A stretch of DNA of 38,187 nt from JBIOWF01 sp044868295 (GTDB taxonomy: Bacteria > Actinomycetota > Actinomycetes > Streptosporangiales > Streptosporangiaceae), in assembly GCA_044868295.1 (NCBI GenBank), contig JBIOWF010000181.1:1-38187 (forward strand), written 5' to 3'. The notes under the pieces were generated by a model. The model ran no database searches. It saw only the letters and a list, made by a program, of their open reading frames with translations, and was not told where the DNA came from. Each line of letters starts with the position of its first letter. Position 1 is the stretch's first letter. This document shows positions 23,299 through 32,014 of this stretch, piece by piece. Both the position numbers and the translations under genes were made by a program.

Positions 23299-24915
23299 TC
23301 AAAAGGCTTTGAGCACGCCCTCCGCCACGGATCGGGCTCCGGCGGTGGCATCCTTCATGTCCATGAGCGTGGAGTCGGTGGAGTTGATCGGCGTGTCCTG
23401 GGGCCGGTCGCTCCCTCCGAAAAGCACCCAGACGACGTTCTTGCCGTCGAGGACGTAGATCTCGTAGCGGTTCGACTGGGCGGTCTGGGTGCGCTGCCGG
23501 ATGGCCTGGCCGAACCCGTCCTGTCCGAGGCCGGAGAGCTTCTGCATCCGGCTCCATCGGATCCCGCCGATCGTCGATCCCGCGGTGAACTTGTTCTTTC
23601 CGCGCTGGTCGATCAAGAAGTAGCGGGCGGAGCCGGCGTCGGCGAAGGAGCGGACGCTGACCCGGAGATTCCGCCAGCGGATCTTGCCCTGACTCAGAGG
23701 GAGCTTGTCGTTCCACCACTGGCATTCGGTGACCGTCGCGCGGCCCTCCGTGCTGCGGGCCGCCGCCCCCTCGGTGCCCGGCACCAGCCGCGCCGCCAGC
23801 GGATTCACGCTCACGCAGGTCTGAGGAAGGGGGATCCGCGTCGGTGTGGGGCTGACGGACGGACTCGGGCTCGCCTTGGGCCGCGCGTGGAACGGCAGCG
23901 GCCGCCCCTCCTGCCAGGCGGCGACGGATTGGGCCAGCTGGGAGAGAAGGCCCTTCACCACTCGGATGGCGTTCTCCTCGGTGATGGACTGCTTGGTGTC
24001 CGTGGAGAACAGGTCGGCTTCCTTGTTCTGCTGGCCGGCCTCGTACTTCACCTGGAAGACCACGTTGCCGATCCGGCCGACTCCCTGGCCGAAGGAGTAC
24101 CAGTAGTCCTTCTCCCGCACCCACTGGTATTGCGCGGCGGCGGCGTCGCCGACGCCCGTGAGCTCCACCGGGGTCGAGTAGTAGCGCTCCTTGTCGGACA
24201 CGGACGCGCCGTACTTGTACTGCCTCAGCTCGCCGTCGTACTGGATCCTGGCCGACTTGTCGGCGGTGGTGCTGCCGATCGCCTCGTAGCGGGCGATGTT
24301 GACGGTGATCTCGCGACTGCGGGTGACGTCCTTGTACGAGATGTTCCGGTTGGCCCAGCCGCAAGTCCACCGAACGTAGCTGACCAGGCTGTCGTTCCGG
24401 TTGTCGCTGGTCCTGGAGTCGATCTTCGCTCCGGGCACCAGGCGTTCCGCCTCCACCGGATCGATCATGGCGCAGGCGTCGGCGTTCGCGGCGCCGGACG
24501 CAGGTGACGCGGCCGAGCCCGGCGACGTTCCAGTCGACGGTACGGCCAACGGCCGCCCGCCCTCGTCCCTGACCATCATGAACGTGAATGTCCCGGCCGC
24601 CACCCCGAGCGCCACGACGATGGCCATGACGGGGAACATCCATCTACCCCGCCGAGGAGCGGTGGGCGGTTGTGTCGGCACCTGCCACGGCCCGGGTCCG
24701 GCAGGCGGCTGGGTGGTGCCCTGCCAGTACCCGCCGACCGGGCCGGGCGGCGGACTTGTGCCCTGCCACGGCCCACCCACCTGGCTGGGCGGTGGGGCCG
24801 GGGGCTCTGCCGGTGGGGCCGGGGACGGCCTCGCCTGGGTGATCGGGGGCTCAGGAGGCTGCCCCATGTCGTCCGGATCGTCCGGGCGGGCGGGGCCTTC
24901 GTCACCGCTGGTCAT
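23299..24915 (-). CDS. Single-pass membrane protein with two DUF3558-like extracellular domains
   Basis: A 538-aa protein with a Pro/Gly-rich cytoplasmic N-terminus containing repeats of GGPWQGTSPPPGP type, a TM helix at about residues 93-115 (WMFPVMAIVVALGVAAGTFT), and a large extracellular part. Two similar domains begin DACAMIDPVEAERLVPGAK and TCVSVNPLAARLVPGTEG. Each has the early Cys plus a second Cys before a Trp-rich patch (WTCGWANRN; TECQWWND), the DUF3558-like pattern also seen in the ectodomains of the two adjacent kinases. ATG 24915 has AGGAGG 6 nt upstream. It lies 35 bp downstream of the kinase gene. It could be a ligand-binding partner or substrate of those kinases. Confidence 0.82.
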   Translation of the reverse strand: MTSGDEGPARPDDPDDMGQPPEPPITQARPSPAPPAEPPAPPPSQVGGPWQGTSPPPGPVGGYWQGTTQPPAGPGPWQVPTQPPTAPRRGRWMFPVMAIVVALGVAAGTFTFMMVRDEGGRPLAVPSTGTSPGSAASPASGAANADACAMIDPVEAERLVPGAKIDSRTSDNRNDSLVSYVRWTCGWANRNISYKDVTRSREITVNIARYEAIGSTTADKSARIQYDGELRQYKYGASVSDKERYYSTPVELTGVGDAAAAQYQWVREKDYWYSFGQGVGRIGNVVFQVKYEAGQQNKEADLFSTDTKQSITEENAIRVVKGLLSQLAQSVAAWQEGRPLPFHARPKASPSPSVSPTPTRIPLPQTCVSVNPLAARLVPGTEGAAARSTEGRATVTECQWWNDKLPLSQGKIRWRNLRVSVRSFADAGSARYFLIDQRGKNKFTAGSTIGGIRWSRMQKLSGLGQDGFGQAIRQRTQTAQSNRYEIYVLDGKNVVWVLFGGSDRPQDTPINSTDSTLMDMKDATAGARSVAEGVLKAF

Positions 24916-24950
24916 GGTGCCTCCTGGGGATTTCGAAGATCGAAACGGGA

Positions 24951-26381
24951 TCAACCGAGCCCTGCGCCGACCAGCTCGGCGGCGCGGACCGCGGTCTTCT
25001 GGTCGTCGGGGGTGACGGCCGTGTCACCCGAACGCCGATAGGCGACCTCGGCGAGGAGATTGCTCAAGCGGAACCAGACCGTGGTTCCAGCGGTTCCGCG
25101 GCCGGGATCCGAGATATCCCGTGCGTACGCCTCGTCCGCGATCCCGGGCAGGTCGCGCGGCGCGGCGCCCGGGTGGTCGGCCCCGGCCGCGCGCTGCTCG
25201 GCGAAGTCGAGCCGTGCGGCCTCCGCGCCGCGCTCCCCCTGGCTGGACGGCGCGAACCGGTAGGTCAGGATGATCGTCTCGTCTCGCCCGCTTCGCCGTT
25301 CCACCCACGTGCATCCTGCGCCGGAGGGTTCGCCGCGGGAATCGGTGTGGAGGAGCTCGCGCACCTGGGCGGAGGTGAGGCCGCGGCACGGGTCGGGGGC
25401 GGCGGCGAAGCGTCCCGGGCCGTCGTCAGGCGCGGACGCGAGGCGCCAGGCTCCCAGTCCCGCGGCGACGCCGACGGCCACGACCAGCGTTCCTGCGGCG
25501 ATCAGCCGGAGGGCGCGGCGGTGCCGTACCGATTGGGCGGCGAGCGGGGGCGGCGGCGCGGCGATCGCGCGCAGCGTCCGGCGGACGACGTCCGGTGGGG
25601 GCCTCCGGGCAGGGTCCTTGTCGAGCATGGCGTGCACGAGCCAGGCGAGCTCGGGCGATGCGCGGGCCATCGGCGGCGGCTCGTGGAGCAGCACGGCCGC
25701 GACGACCGCGGCGGGCATGGGTCGGTGGAAGGGCCCCACCCCTTCTACGGCGGTGTAGAGCGTCGCGCCGAGCGACCACAGGTCGGACGCGGGCCCCGCG
25801 GGCTCTTCCCGGAACCGCTCCGGAGCCATGTACGCGGGCGACCCGGCGAAGCTCTGCTCCCCGGCGTCCTGGCCGTCCAGCGGGGCGGCGATCCCGAAGT
25901 CGGTGAGCATGACCCGCCCGTCCCGGCCGAGCAGGACGTTGCCCGGCTTGACGTCGCGGTGCAGGATCCCCTGGGCGTGCGCCACCTCCAGGGCGTCGAG
26001 TACGGCGAGCCCGATCTCGGCGACCCGGTCCACGGGCGGCGGCCCGCCCGCGCGGATGACCTTGTCGAGGGACTGGCCCGGAACGAGATCCATGACGATC
26101 CAGGGCTGCCCGCCATGCCCGACCACATCGTGGATCATGACGATGGCCGGGTGGCTGAGCCGTCCGGCGGCCCGCGCCTCCTGGACGGCGCGGCCGGTGA
26201 ACTCGGCCAGTTCGCTCTCGCTCAGCCCCGAGGGGATCCGAAGCTGCTTGACGGCGACCTCGCGGCGGAGCAGTTCGTCGACGGCACGCCAGACCGTGCC
26301 GCCGCCTCCCTCGCCTAACGGCTCGGCCAGCCGATAGCGCCCGGCGATCAGGTTCACGGCCGGCGCCCCGACCGGCGGCAT
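24951..26381 (-). CDS. Receptor Ser/Thr kinase with DUF3558-like ectodomain
   Basis: A PknB-type transmembrane Ser/Thr kinase of 476 aa. Kinase residues about 13-275 hold the intact signature: a Gly-rich loop LGEGGGGTVW, VAVK lysine, ILHRDVKPGN, LTDFGIAAP and AYMAPERF. A TM helix (LIAAGTLVVAVGVAAGLGAW) follows at about 295-315. The extracellular part begins DPCRGLTSAQVRELL and has DUF3558-like Cys spacing (PCRGL...GCTWV). ATG 26381 is the start, with only a weak GGGCGA before it. It lies 79 bp downstream of the paralogous kinase gene and probably forms one operon with it. Catalytically competent by motif. Confidence 0.92.
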   Translation of the reverse strand: MPPVGAPAVNLIAGRYRLAEPLGEGGGGTVWRAVDELLRREVAVKQLRIPSGLSESELAEFTGRAVQEARAAGRLSHPAIVMIHDVVGHGGQPWIVMDLVPGQSLDKVIRAGGPPPVDRVAEIGLAVLDALEVAHAQGILHRDVKPGNVLLGRDGRVMLTDFGIAAPLDGQDAGEQSFAGSPAYMAPERFREEPAGPASDLWSLGATLYTAVEGVGPFHRPMPAAVVAAVLLHEPPPMARASPELAWLVHAMLDKDPARRPPPDVVRRTLRAIAAPPPPLAAQSVRHRRALRLIAAGTLVVAVGVAAGLGAWRLASAPDDGPGRFAAAPDPCRGLTSAQVRELLHTDSRGEPSGAGCTWVERRSGRDETIILTYRFAPSSQGERGAEAARLDFAEQRAAGADHPGAAPRDLPGIADEAYARDISDPGRGTAGTTVWFRLSNLLAEVAYRRSGDTAVTPDDQKTAVRAAELVGAGLG

Positions 26382-26460
26382 TCGCCCAGAAGGAGGGTTC
26401 TCGTGGCCTGAGCCGGCGATACGGCGACGGGTCGCCCCGGGAGGCGAGACGGGGCAAGGA

Positions 26461-28002
26461 TCACCGGGCCAGCTCCCTCAGCCGGTCGGCGGCGGATTTG
26501 GCCGCCGCCGCGGCGCGTTCTCGCACGTCACCGGCCGACGCCGCGTCGAGATCGGCGTATTGGAGGCTCGCCACGAGGTTGCCGAGCCGGAAGAACACCA
26601 CGCTGCCCTGCACCCGGCCCTCGGGCGTGGCCATGTCGGAGGCGAACGCCTCGTCCGCCACGTCCGTGACGGGCCGCGCGGCGGACTGGATGATCGGGCT
26701 CTTGCGGTCGAGGCCGATCTCGTACCAGATCCAGTCCCCGTCGCGGGGCCCGGTCGCGTACTGCCTCTGGTAGCCGGCCAGGAGTGTGTGCGCCGACTCC
26801 CGGGTCAGCGACCACGGGTCGGGGGTGTCGGAGTCGGTCTCGGCGGTCAGGTCGAGCCCGGCGCCGTCGAGCGTCCACTGGCACCGTGTCCTCTGCCCTC
26901 GCCCCTTGGGCGGCGTCGCCGTACCGAGGAGCCTGCCGACGTCGGCGGCCGACAGGGCGCCGCAGAGATCCACGGCCCGGGTGAACGTCGGCGAGACCGG
27001 TTTGGCCGCGGTCACCGGCTCCCCGTCCGCCCACGGCGCGAGCAGGGCCACCGCCGTGGCCGAGGCGCCGAGCGCGGCGGCCGCGGTGACCGGGATCCAG
27101 CGACGGGTACGGCGAGGCGGCGCGGACGGCGGTCCGATCTCCGGTGTGCCGCCCGCCGCGATCTGGCGGAGCAGGTCGAGCGTGGTGGCCACGTCCGGGC
27201 GGTCCTGTGGCTCTCTGGCCATCATCCGCAGCAGGAGCGGCCCCAGCGGGCCCGCGAGCCGTGGGGCGCGGCAGTCCTCCGTGAGCGTCGCGCGGATGAC
27301 GTCGGCCTGCGAACCGCCGTACGGCGGCACGCCCTCCACGGCGGCGAAGAGCGTGGCGCCGAGCGACCACAGGTCGGCGGGCGGTCCGCCCGGCTGCCCC
27401 GCCAGCCGTTCGGGCGCGATGAACCCGGGCGATCCGATGAGCAGGCCGTCCTCGGTCAGCGCGGTTCGGTCGTCCGGCCTGGCGATGCCGAAGTCGGTGA
27501 GGACGACGCGGCCCCCTTCGGCGAGGAAGACGTTGCCCGGCTTCACGTCGCGGTGCTGTACGCCGTGGGCGTGCGTCGCGGACAGCGCCTCCAGGACCCG
27601 CGCGCCGAGCTCCGCGACCAGCGGCGGCGGCATCGGCCCCCGCCTGGCGACCTCTTCTCCCAGGTTGCGCCCGTGGAGCCGCTCCATGACGATCCACGGC
27701 TTGCCGCCTTCGACGAGCACGTTGTGCACGGCGACGATCGCCGGGTGCCGGAGACGGGCGGTGATCTCGGCCTCCCGCATGACCCGGGCCACCAGCTCGG
27801 CGCGGTCGGGGGCGTCCAGGCCCTCGGGGATACGCAGTTCCTTGACGGCGACCTCGCGGTCCAGCATGGCGTCCCTGGCCAGCCACACCGTGCCCATGCC
27901 ACCGGAGCCGAGCGCGCGCAGCAGGTGGTAGCGCGAGGCCAAGATCCCCCCGGGTGACCCGGAAGACCCGGGTGACCCCGACGACCCGTGCGATTCGGCC
28001 AT
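26461..28002 (-). CDS. Receptor Ser/Thr kinase with DUF3558-like ectodomain
   Basis: A second PknB-type kinase, 513 aa. After a Gly/Ser repeat leader (GSSGSPGSSGSPGG) it has LGSGGMGTVWLA, VAVKELRIP, VQHRDVKPGN and LTDFGIARP: all catalytic residues are intact. A TM helix (PVTAAAALGASATAVALLAP) precedes an ectodomain with the DUF3558 pattern (VDLCGALSAADVGRLLG...TRCQWTL). The start is ATG 28002, where homology begins. No Shine-Dalgarno is present; TATTCT ends 6 bp before the ATG and suggests a possible leaderless transcript. First gene of the leftward operon. The next gene to the right is divergent, starting at 28132. Confidence 0.92.
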   Translation of the reverse strand: MAESHGSSGSPGSSGSPGGILASRYHLLRALGSGGMGTVWLARDAMLDREVAVKELRIPEGLDAPDRAELVARVMREAEITARLRHPAIVAVHNVLVEGGKPWIVMERLHGRNLGEEVARRGPMPPPLVAELGARVLEALSATHAHGVQHRDVKPGNVFLAEGGRVVLTDFGIARPDDRTALTEDGLLIGSPGFIAPERLAGQPGGPPADLWSLGATLFAAVEGVPPYGGSQADVIRATLTEDCRAPRLAGPLGPLLLRMMAREPQDRPDVATTLDLLRQIAAGGTPEIGPPSAPPRRTRRWIPVTAAAALGASATAVALLAPWADGEPVTAAKPVSPTFTRAVDLCGALSAADVGRLLGTATPPKGRGQRTRCQWTLDGAGLDLTAETDSDTPDPWSLTRESAHTLLAGYQRQYATGPRDGDWIWYEIGLDRKSPIIQSAARPVTDVADEAFASDMATPEGRVQGSVVFFRLGNLVASLQYADLDAASAGDVRERAAAAAKSAADRLRELAR

Positions 28003-28131
28003 AGCGGGAGAATAGCGAAATCTTGATCCATCACCGTACGCATACCAACCTGTCCCATCAAAAGATCCAATGCAAGTACGGTGGACACGAAACATTGGCC
28101 ACGATTGTTGAACAAAACAGCGAGGGTTGAG
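28003..28131. promoter_or_regulatory. Divergent promoter region between the kinase operons
   Basis: This 129-bp AT-richer spacer separates the leftward active kinases from the rightward pseudokinase set. It must hold promoters for both operons. TATTCT just before ATG 28002 is a candidate -10 on the minus strand. On the plus strand GAGG (28122-28125) is the ribosome site for GTG 28132. A convincing -35/-10 pair on the plus strand was not found. Confidence 0.5.
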
Positions 28132-30081
28132 GTGCCTGCCACTAGCCCGCTACAAGCGGATGATCGAGAGCAGCTGGGCGAATACCGCCTACGGGGGCGG
28201 CTCTCCGAGAACCACCGGAGCATCGTGTACTCCGCCGAAACCGGATCCGGGGAGCGGGTCCTCGTCACGCTGTACAGCGTGGAACTCAATGACTCGGACA
28301 AGTTCCTGAACGAGATCGAGGCGCTGCGGCGGCTCCCGGCCTTCTACACCTCGCATCTGCTCGATGCGGGCATCGCGAACGGTCGGCCGTACATCGTGAC
28401 CGAACACGTGGACGGCCCCACGCTCGTCGAAGAGGTGGCGCAGCGCGGGCCGCTGACGGGTCTGGCCCTGCACCGGTTCGCCGTCGGCACCGTCACCGCG
28501 CTCGTCTCGATCCACCAGGCGGGAGCCGTACACGGCGAGTTCCAGCCCGGGAACATCATCCTTAGCCCGGATGGGCCACGGGTCGCGGGCGCCGGCGTCG
28601 GGCGGATCCTGAAGGCCGCGTCCACCAGCGAGACGCAGCGCGTCGACAGCCCGTTCTACCTCACGCCCGAGCAGTTCGCGGGCAAGCCGGCCGGACCGCC
28701 CGCCGACCTGTTCGCCTGGGCGTCGGCGACGGTCTTCGCGGCCACCGGGCACGCGCCCTTCGAGGCCGACACGCCGGCGGCGGCGATGAACCGGATCCTG
28801 AACGAGGAGCCGGACCTGTCGGCGCTGGACGACCCGCTGCGCGGCCTGGTCGCCCAATGCCTGGCCAAGAACCCCGCCGACCGGCCCACCGCGGGCGACG
28901 CGCTGCTGAAGCTCGTCGGCCACTCCCTGCTGACCGGGAAGCACGAGCCCGCCGCTCTCCCCGTCGCCGTCCCGGCCTCCCGGCCGCCGAAGCGGCGCGG
29001 ATACGGGCTGCTGCTCGGCGCGGCCGGGCTGGCCATCGCGCTGGTCTCGGCGGGCGGCGGGCACCTGGTCGCCCGATCGCAGGCCGCGGCCCGGCCGGCG
29101 ACCACGTCCGGAGCGCAGTCCACGAGCCTCTCCACGGCGGCGCCATCGCCATCCCCCTCGGACCTCGTGGACACCGTGTCGGCGAAGGCGGATCCGCCCG
29201 CGCCACCAGCGGCCACCAGCCACTTCTCCGTGCCCGGCGTCGACATGAAGGTGCACGAAAGCCCCAAGGACGCGGTACGGCTCACCGCGTACCGGGTCGG
29301 CCAGGACACCTACCTGCGGACTCCGGGAACCACCACGTTCATCAAGTCCCCCACGCCGGGCGTCGAGCCGGCTCCGTCTCCCGACGGCACCTGGATGGCC
29401 ATGTTCACCCCGGCCGTGGTCACCTTCCTCAACCAGAAGACGAACGAGCGGTTCACGATGAGCCCACCGCCGCCGCCGGCGGGGCAGGGGCCCGTCACCG
29501 CGGACAAACCCACCTGGTCCTCGGACGGCAAGCGACTGCTGCTCACCCTCTCCACCCAGGGCGACACCCCGCGACCCACCGGATTCGTCCTCATGGATCC
29601 GGCGGCACGCACGTCGAAGCTGGTGGACACCACCGATGACCTCCAAGGCTTTGGCTGGTATGCCTGGCTCCCGGACGGGTCCGGTGTCGCCATCGGCTAC
29701 CGGAAGGAGACCGGGCAGGGCGTGCTGTTCCGTGACCTCAGCGGACGCGAGGTCCGGAACCTCGACTGGGTCGGGCAGATGTACGGCCGCCGCATGTTCT
29801 CCCCGTCGGGCCGGCTCTTCGTCACCTACTGCCCGAGTGGCGGCACGTTCTGCCTGTGGGACACCACCAGCGGCGTGCGCCAGGCATCAGTCGCGATCTT
29901 CTTCGAAAACGCGCTTCTCTTCGGCTGGTACGACGACGCGCACCTCATCGTGAATGATCCCAGCAAGAAGACCCATCAGATCGTCGTCATGGACCCCCGC
30001 GGCCGCGCGCAGCGCGTTTTGGCGGAGATCGCCGCCGATGACGACAAAGCCGATTTCCTGCTCTACTACACCCGGAGCTGA
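28132..30081 (+). CDS. Pseudokinase receptor with C-terminal beta-propeller (gene 1 of triad)
   Basis: A 649-aa membrane protein: kinase-fold domain (about 15-270), TM helix (GLLLGAAGLAIALVSAGGGHL, about 287-307), Ser/Pro/Thr linker, and a TolB/PD40-like beta-propeller ectodomain with repeats such as PSPDGTWMAMF, WSSDGKRLLLTL, WLPDGSGVAIGY and FSPSGRLFVTYC. The catalytic signature is gone: no GxG loop (RLSENHRSIVY), VAVK replaced by VLVT (about 43-46), HRDxKPxN replaced by HGEFQPGN (His 134), and DFG by GAG (153-155). The start is GTG 28132 (GAGG upstream) because the first residues MPATSPLQ...QLGEYRLRGRL align with the starts of the next two proteins. Followed by gene 2 after 5 bp. Confidence 0.9.
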   Translation: MPATSPLQADDREQLGEYRLRGRLSENHRSIVYSAETGSGERVLVTLYSVELNDSDKFLNEIEALRRLPAFYTSHLLDAGIANGRPYIVTEHVDGPTLVEEVAQRGPLTGLALHRFAVGTVTALVSIHQAGAVHGEFQPGNIILSPDGPRVAGAGVGRILKAASTSETQRVDSPFYLTPEQFAGKPAGPPADLFAWASATVFAATGHAPFEADTPAAAMNRILNEEPDLSALDDPLRGLVAQCLAKNPADRPTAGDALLKLVGHSLLTGKHEPAALPVAVPASRPPKRRGYGLLLGAAGLAIALVSAGGGHLVARSQAAARPATTSGAQSTSLSTAAPSPSPSDLVDTVSAKADPPAPPAATSHFSVPGVDMKVHESPKDAVRLTAYRVGQDTYLRTPGTTTFIKSPTPGVEPAPSPDGTWMAMFTPAVVTFLNQKTNERFTMSPPPPPAGQGPVTADKPTWSSDGKRLLLTLSTQGDTPRPTGFVLMDPAARTSKLVDTTDDLQGFGWYAWLPDGSGVAIGYRKETGQGVLFRDLSGREVRNLDWVGQMYGRRMFSPSGRLFVTYCPSGGTFCLWDTTSGVRQASVAIFFENALLFGWYDDAHLIVNDPSKKTHQIVVMDPRGRAQRVLAEIAADDDKADFLLYYTRS

Positions 30082-30086
30082 CCGCC

Positions 30087-32009
30087 ATGCCTCCCGTCGT
30101 TCCGCTGCCGCCCGGAGAGCCCGCCCAGCTCGGCCCCTATCACCTGATCGGGCGGCTCACCCCCGCCGTCCACATGGCCCGGTCCCCCTCGGGCGAGCAG
30201 GTCGTGATCAAGCGGTTCCGCCGCGTCGACGACCCCCGGAAGGTGGCCGCGCTGCGCCAGGTCGCGGCCATCGGCACCGCGCTGATCCTCGACACCGGAC
30301 CGGACTACGTCGTCAGCGAGCGCGTGGACGGACCCTCCCTGGACGAGACGGAGCCGCTCTCCGGCCCGGCGCTGCACCGGCTGGCCATCGCGCTGATGAC
30401 CACCGTCGCGGCCCTGCACAGGGCGGGCATCAGCCATGGCCGCATCCGTCCGGATCAGGTGGTGACCGGCCCGGACGGCCCCCGGCTGCTCTGCCACGGG
30501 TCCCTCGCCGACGCGCCGGCCTGGCGCTCCCCCGAAGAGCTGCGCGGCGAGCCCGCCGCCGGGCCCACCGACCTGTTCGCCTGGGCCGCCACCGTCACCT
30601 TCGCCGCCACCGGCCGGATTCCCTTCGCCACCGACGAGAAGCGGCTCGTTCACGGCGCCACCGACCTCGGCCCCCTCGACGGCGACCTGCGCGAACTGGT
30701 CGCCGACTGCCTGGCCTCCCAGCCCCGCGAGCGGCCGACCGCCGACGAGGCGCTGCTGCGCCTGATCGGCCACTCCGGCGCGCTGAACACCCTGGCTCCC
30801 AGCATGCCGGCGCCCACCCGGCCCCGCTCCCGCCGGCCGTCCGGGCTGGTGCTCACCGCCGCGGGGCTCGCCATCGCGCTGGTCTCCGGCGGCGCCGCGT
30901 ACGCGCTGACGCCCCGGCCGGTGGCGAGGGTCGACTCGGCGACGGAGCTCGGCCAGGCGAGCCCCTCGACTGCCCCGACCGCCTCCACCTCGACGGGCTC
31001 GACCGCCCCGACGGCCCCTGGCCCGGACGGCACGACGGCCCCCCCGCCCACGAGCTCGCCGCCCCAGCCCACGAAGGAGATCACCCTGCCCACCGGGGGA
31101 ACGCTCTACGAGCACCCCGACGACCCGGTCCTTCTCACGTCGTATCAGGTCCCGAACGGCAAGGAAACCGTCTCCTACGCGCGAGCACCCGGCGAGAAGG
31201 CGAAGTTCGAGCAGACGGGCGGCAACCACATCGTCGCGGCCGTCTCCCCTGGCGGTCGCTGGCTGGTCACGATCAACGAGTTCTACTTCGTCGAGTCCTC
31301 GCGCCAGGTCATCTCCTTCACCGACAGGACCACCGGCTCGCGGTTCTCGGTGCCGGCCCTCGGCACTCCGTACTACACCCAGAGCCCGACGTGGTCCCGG
31401 GACGGCAACCGCGTCCTGCTCACCGTCTTCGACCGGAGCGGGGGAACCGCGTCGGTCCACGTCAAGGGCTTCCTCATCATCGACGTCGGCACTCGCCAGA
31501 CGCGGTTCGTCCAGACGGCGAACGAGGAGGACATCAAGGCGTTCCTGGCCAAGCCGGCCGACAGCCGCCCCGCCGGCTTCTTCCGGTGGACTCCCGACGG
31601 CGCCGGGGTGTCCGCCCTCTACATCACCCCTGAGGGGCGGGTCGGTGTGCGCTTCTGGGATCTTTCCGGGCGGGTGACCCGCAGCATGCACTGGGTGGGA
31701 CCCACGATCGGATTCACCGATCCCTTCTCCCCCTCGGGCAAGCTGTTCACCACGACGGGCTGCGTCAAGAATTCCGCCACCTGCGTGCGGGACACGGCGA
31801 CGGGCGCGCGGCAGGCGACCGTTCCGGCGCCGCCGGGCGCATTCCTCCTCAACTGGTACGACGAAAGCCACCTCGTCGTGGGGTACTGGTCCGGCAAGAA
31901 CCAGTACCGGGCCGTGGTCGTGGATCTCCAGGGCAAGGAGGTCCGGCTGCTCGCGGAGGTCAAGGCGCCCAAGGGCAGCCAGGTGCTTCTGTCGTACACC
32001 CGGCGCTGA
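30087..32009 (+). CDS. Pseudokinase receptor with C-terminal beta-propeller (gene 2 of triad)
   Basis: A 640-aa paralogue of its neighbours: short kinase-fold domain, TM helix (GLVLTAAGLAIALVSGGAAYA), Thr/Pro-rich linker (TAPTASTSTGSTAPTAPGP) and a propeller ectodomain (SPGGRWLVTINE, WSRDGNRVLLTVFD, WTPDGAGVSALY, FSPSGKLFTTTG). It keeps the ATP lysine (VVIK, Lys 42) but not the rest: the loop reads LTPAVHM, HRD is HGR (His 117), KPxN is RPDQ, and DFG is CHG (136-138). It also lost much of the N-lobe linker, so it is shorter. Spacing of 5 bp on each side implies coupled translation with genes 1 and 3. No catalysis is expected. Confidence 0.9.
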   Translation: MPPVVPLPPGEPAQLGPYHLIGRLTPAVHMARSPSGEQVVIKRFRRVDDPRKVAALRQVAAIGTALILDTGPDYVVSERVDGPSLDETEPLSGPALHRLAIALMTTVAALHRAGISHGRIRPDQVVTGPDGPRLLCHGSLADAPAWRSPEELRGEPAAGPTDLFAWAATVTFAATGRIPFATDEKRLVHGATDLGPLDGDLRELVADCLASQPRERPTADEALLRLIGHSGALNTLAPSMPAPTRPRSRRPSGLVLTAAGLAIALVSGGAAYALTPRPVARVDSATELGQASPSTAPTASTSTGSTAPTAPGPDGTTAPPPTSSPPQPTKEITLPTGGTLYEHPDDPVLLTSYQVPNGKETVSYARAPGEKAKFEQTGGNHIVAAVSPGGRWLVTINEFYFVESSRQVISFTDRTTGSRFSVPALGTPYYTQSPTWSRDGNRVLLTVFDRSGGTASVHVKGFLIIDVGTRQTRFVQTANEEDIKAFLAKPADSRPAGFFRWTPDGAGVSALYITPEGRVGVRFWDLSGRVTRSMHWVGPTIGFTDPFSPSGKLFTTTGCVKNSATCVRDTATGARQATVPAPPGAFLLNWYDESHLVVGYWSGKNQYRAVVVDLQGKEVRLLAEVKAPKGSQVLLSYTRR

Positions 32010-32014
32010 TCACC

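Noticed and set aside
28081..28131. Upstream GTG 28081 as start of pseudokinase gene 1
   Set aside because: Alignment of the three paralogous N-termini and the GAGG site favour GTG 28132.
30066..31871. Minus-strand frame opposite the gene 2 pseudokinase
   Set aside because: Gly/Arg/Asp-rich antisense of a real gene, no domain recognised.
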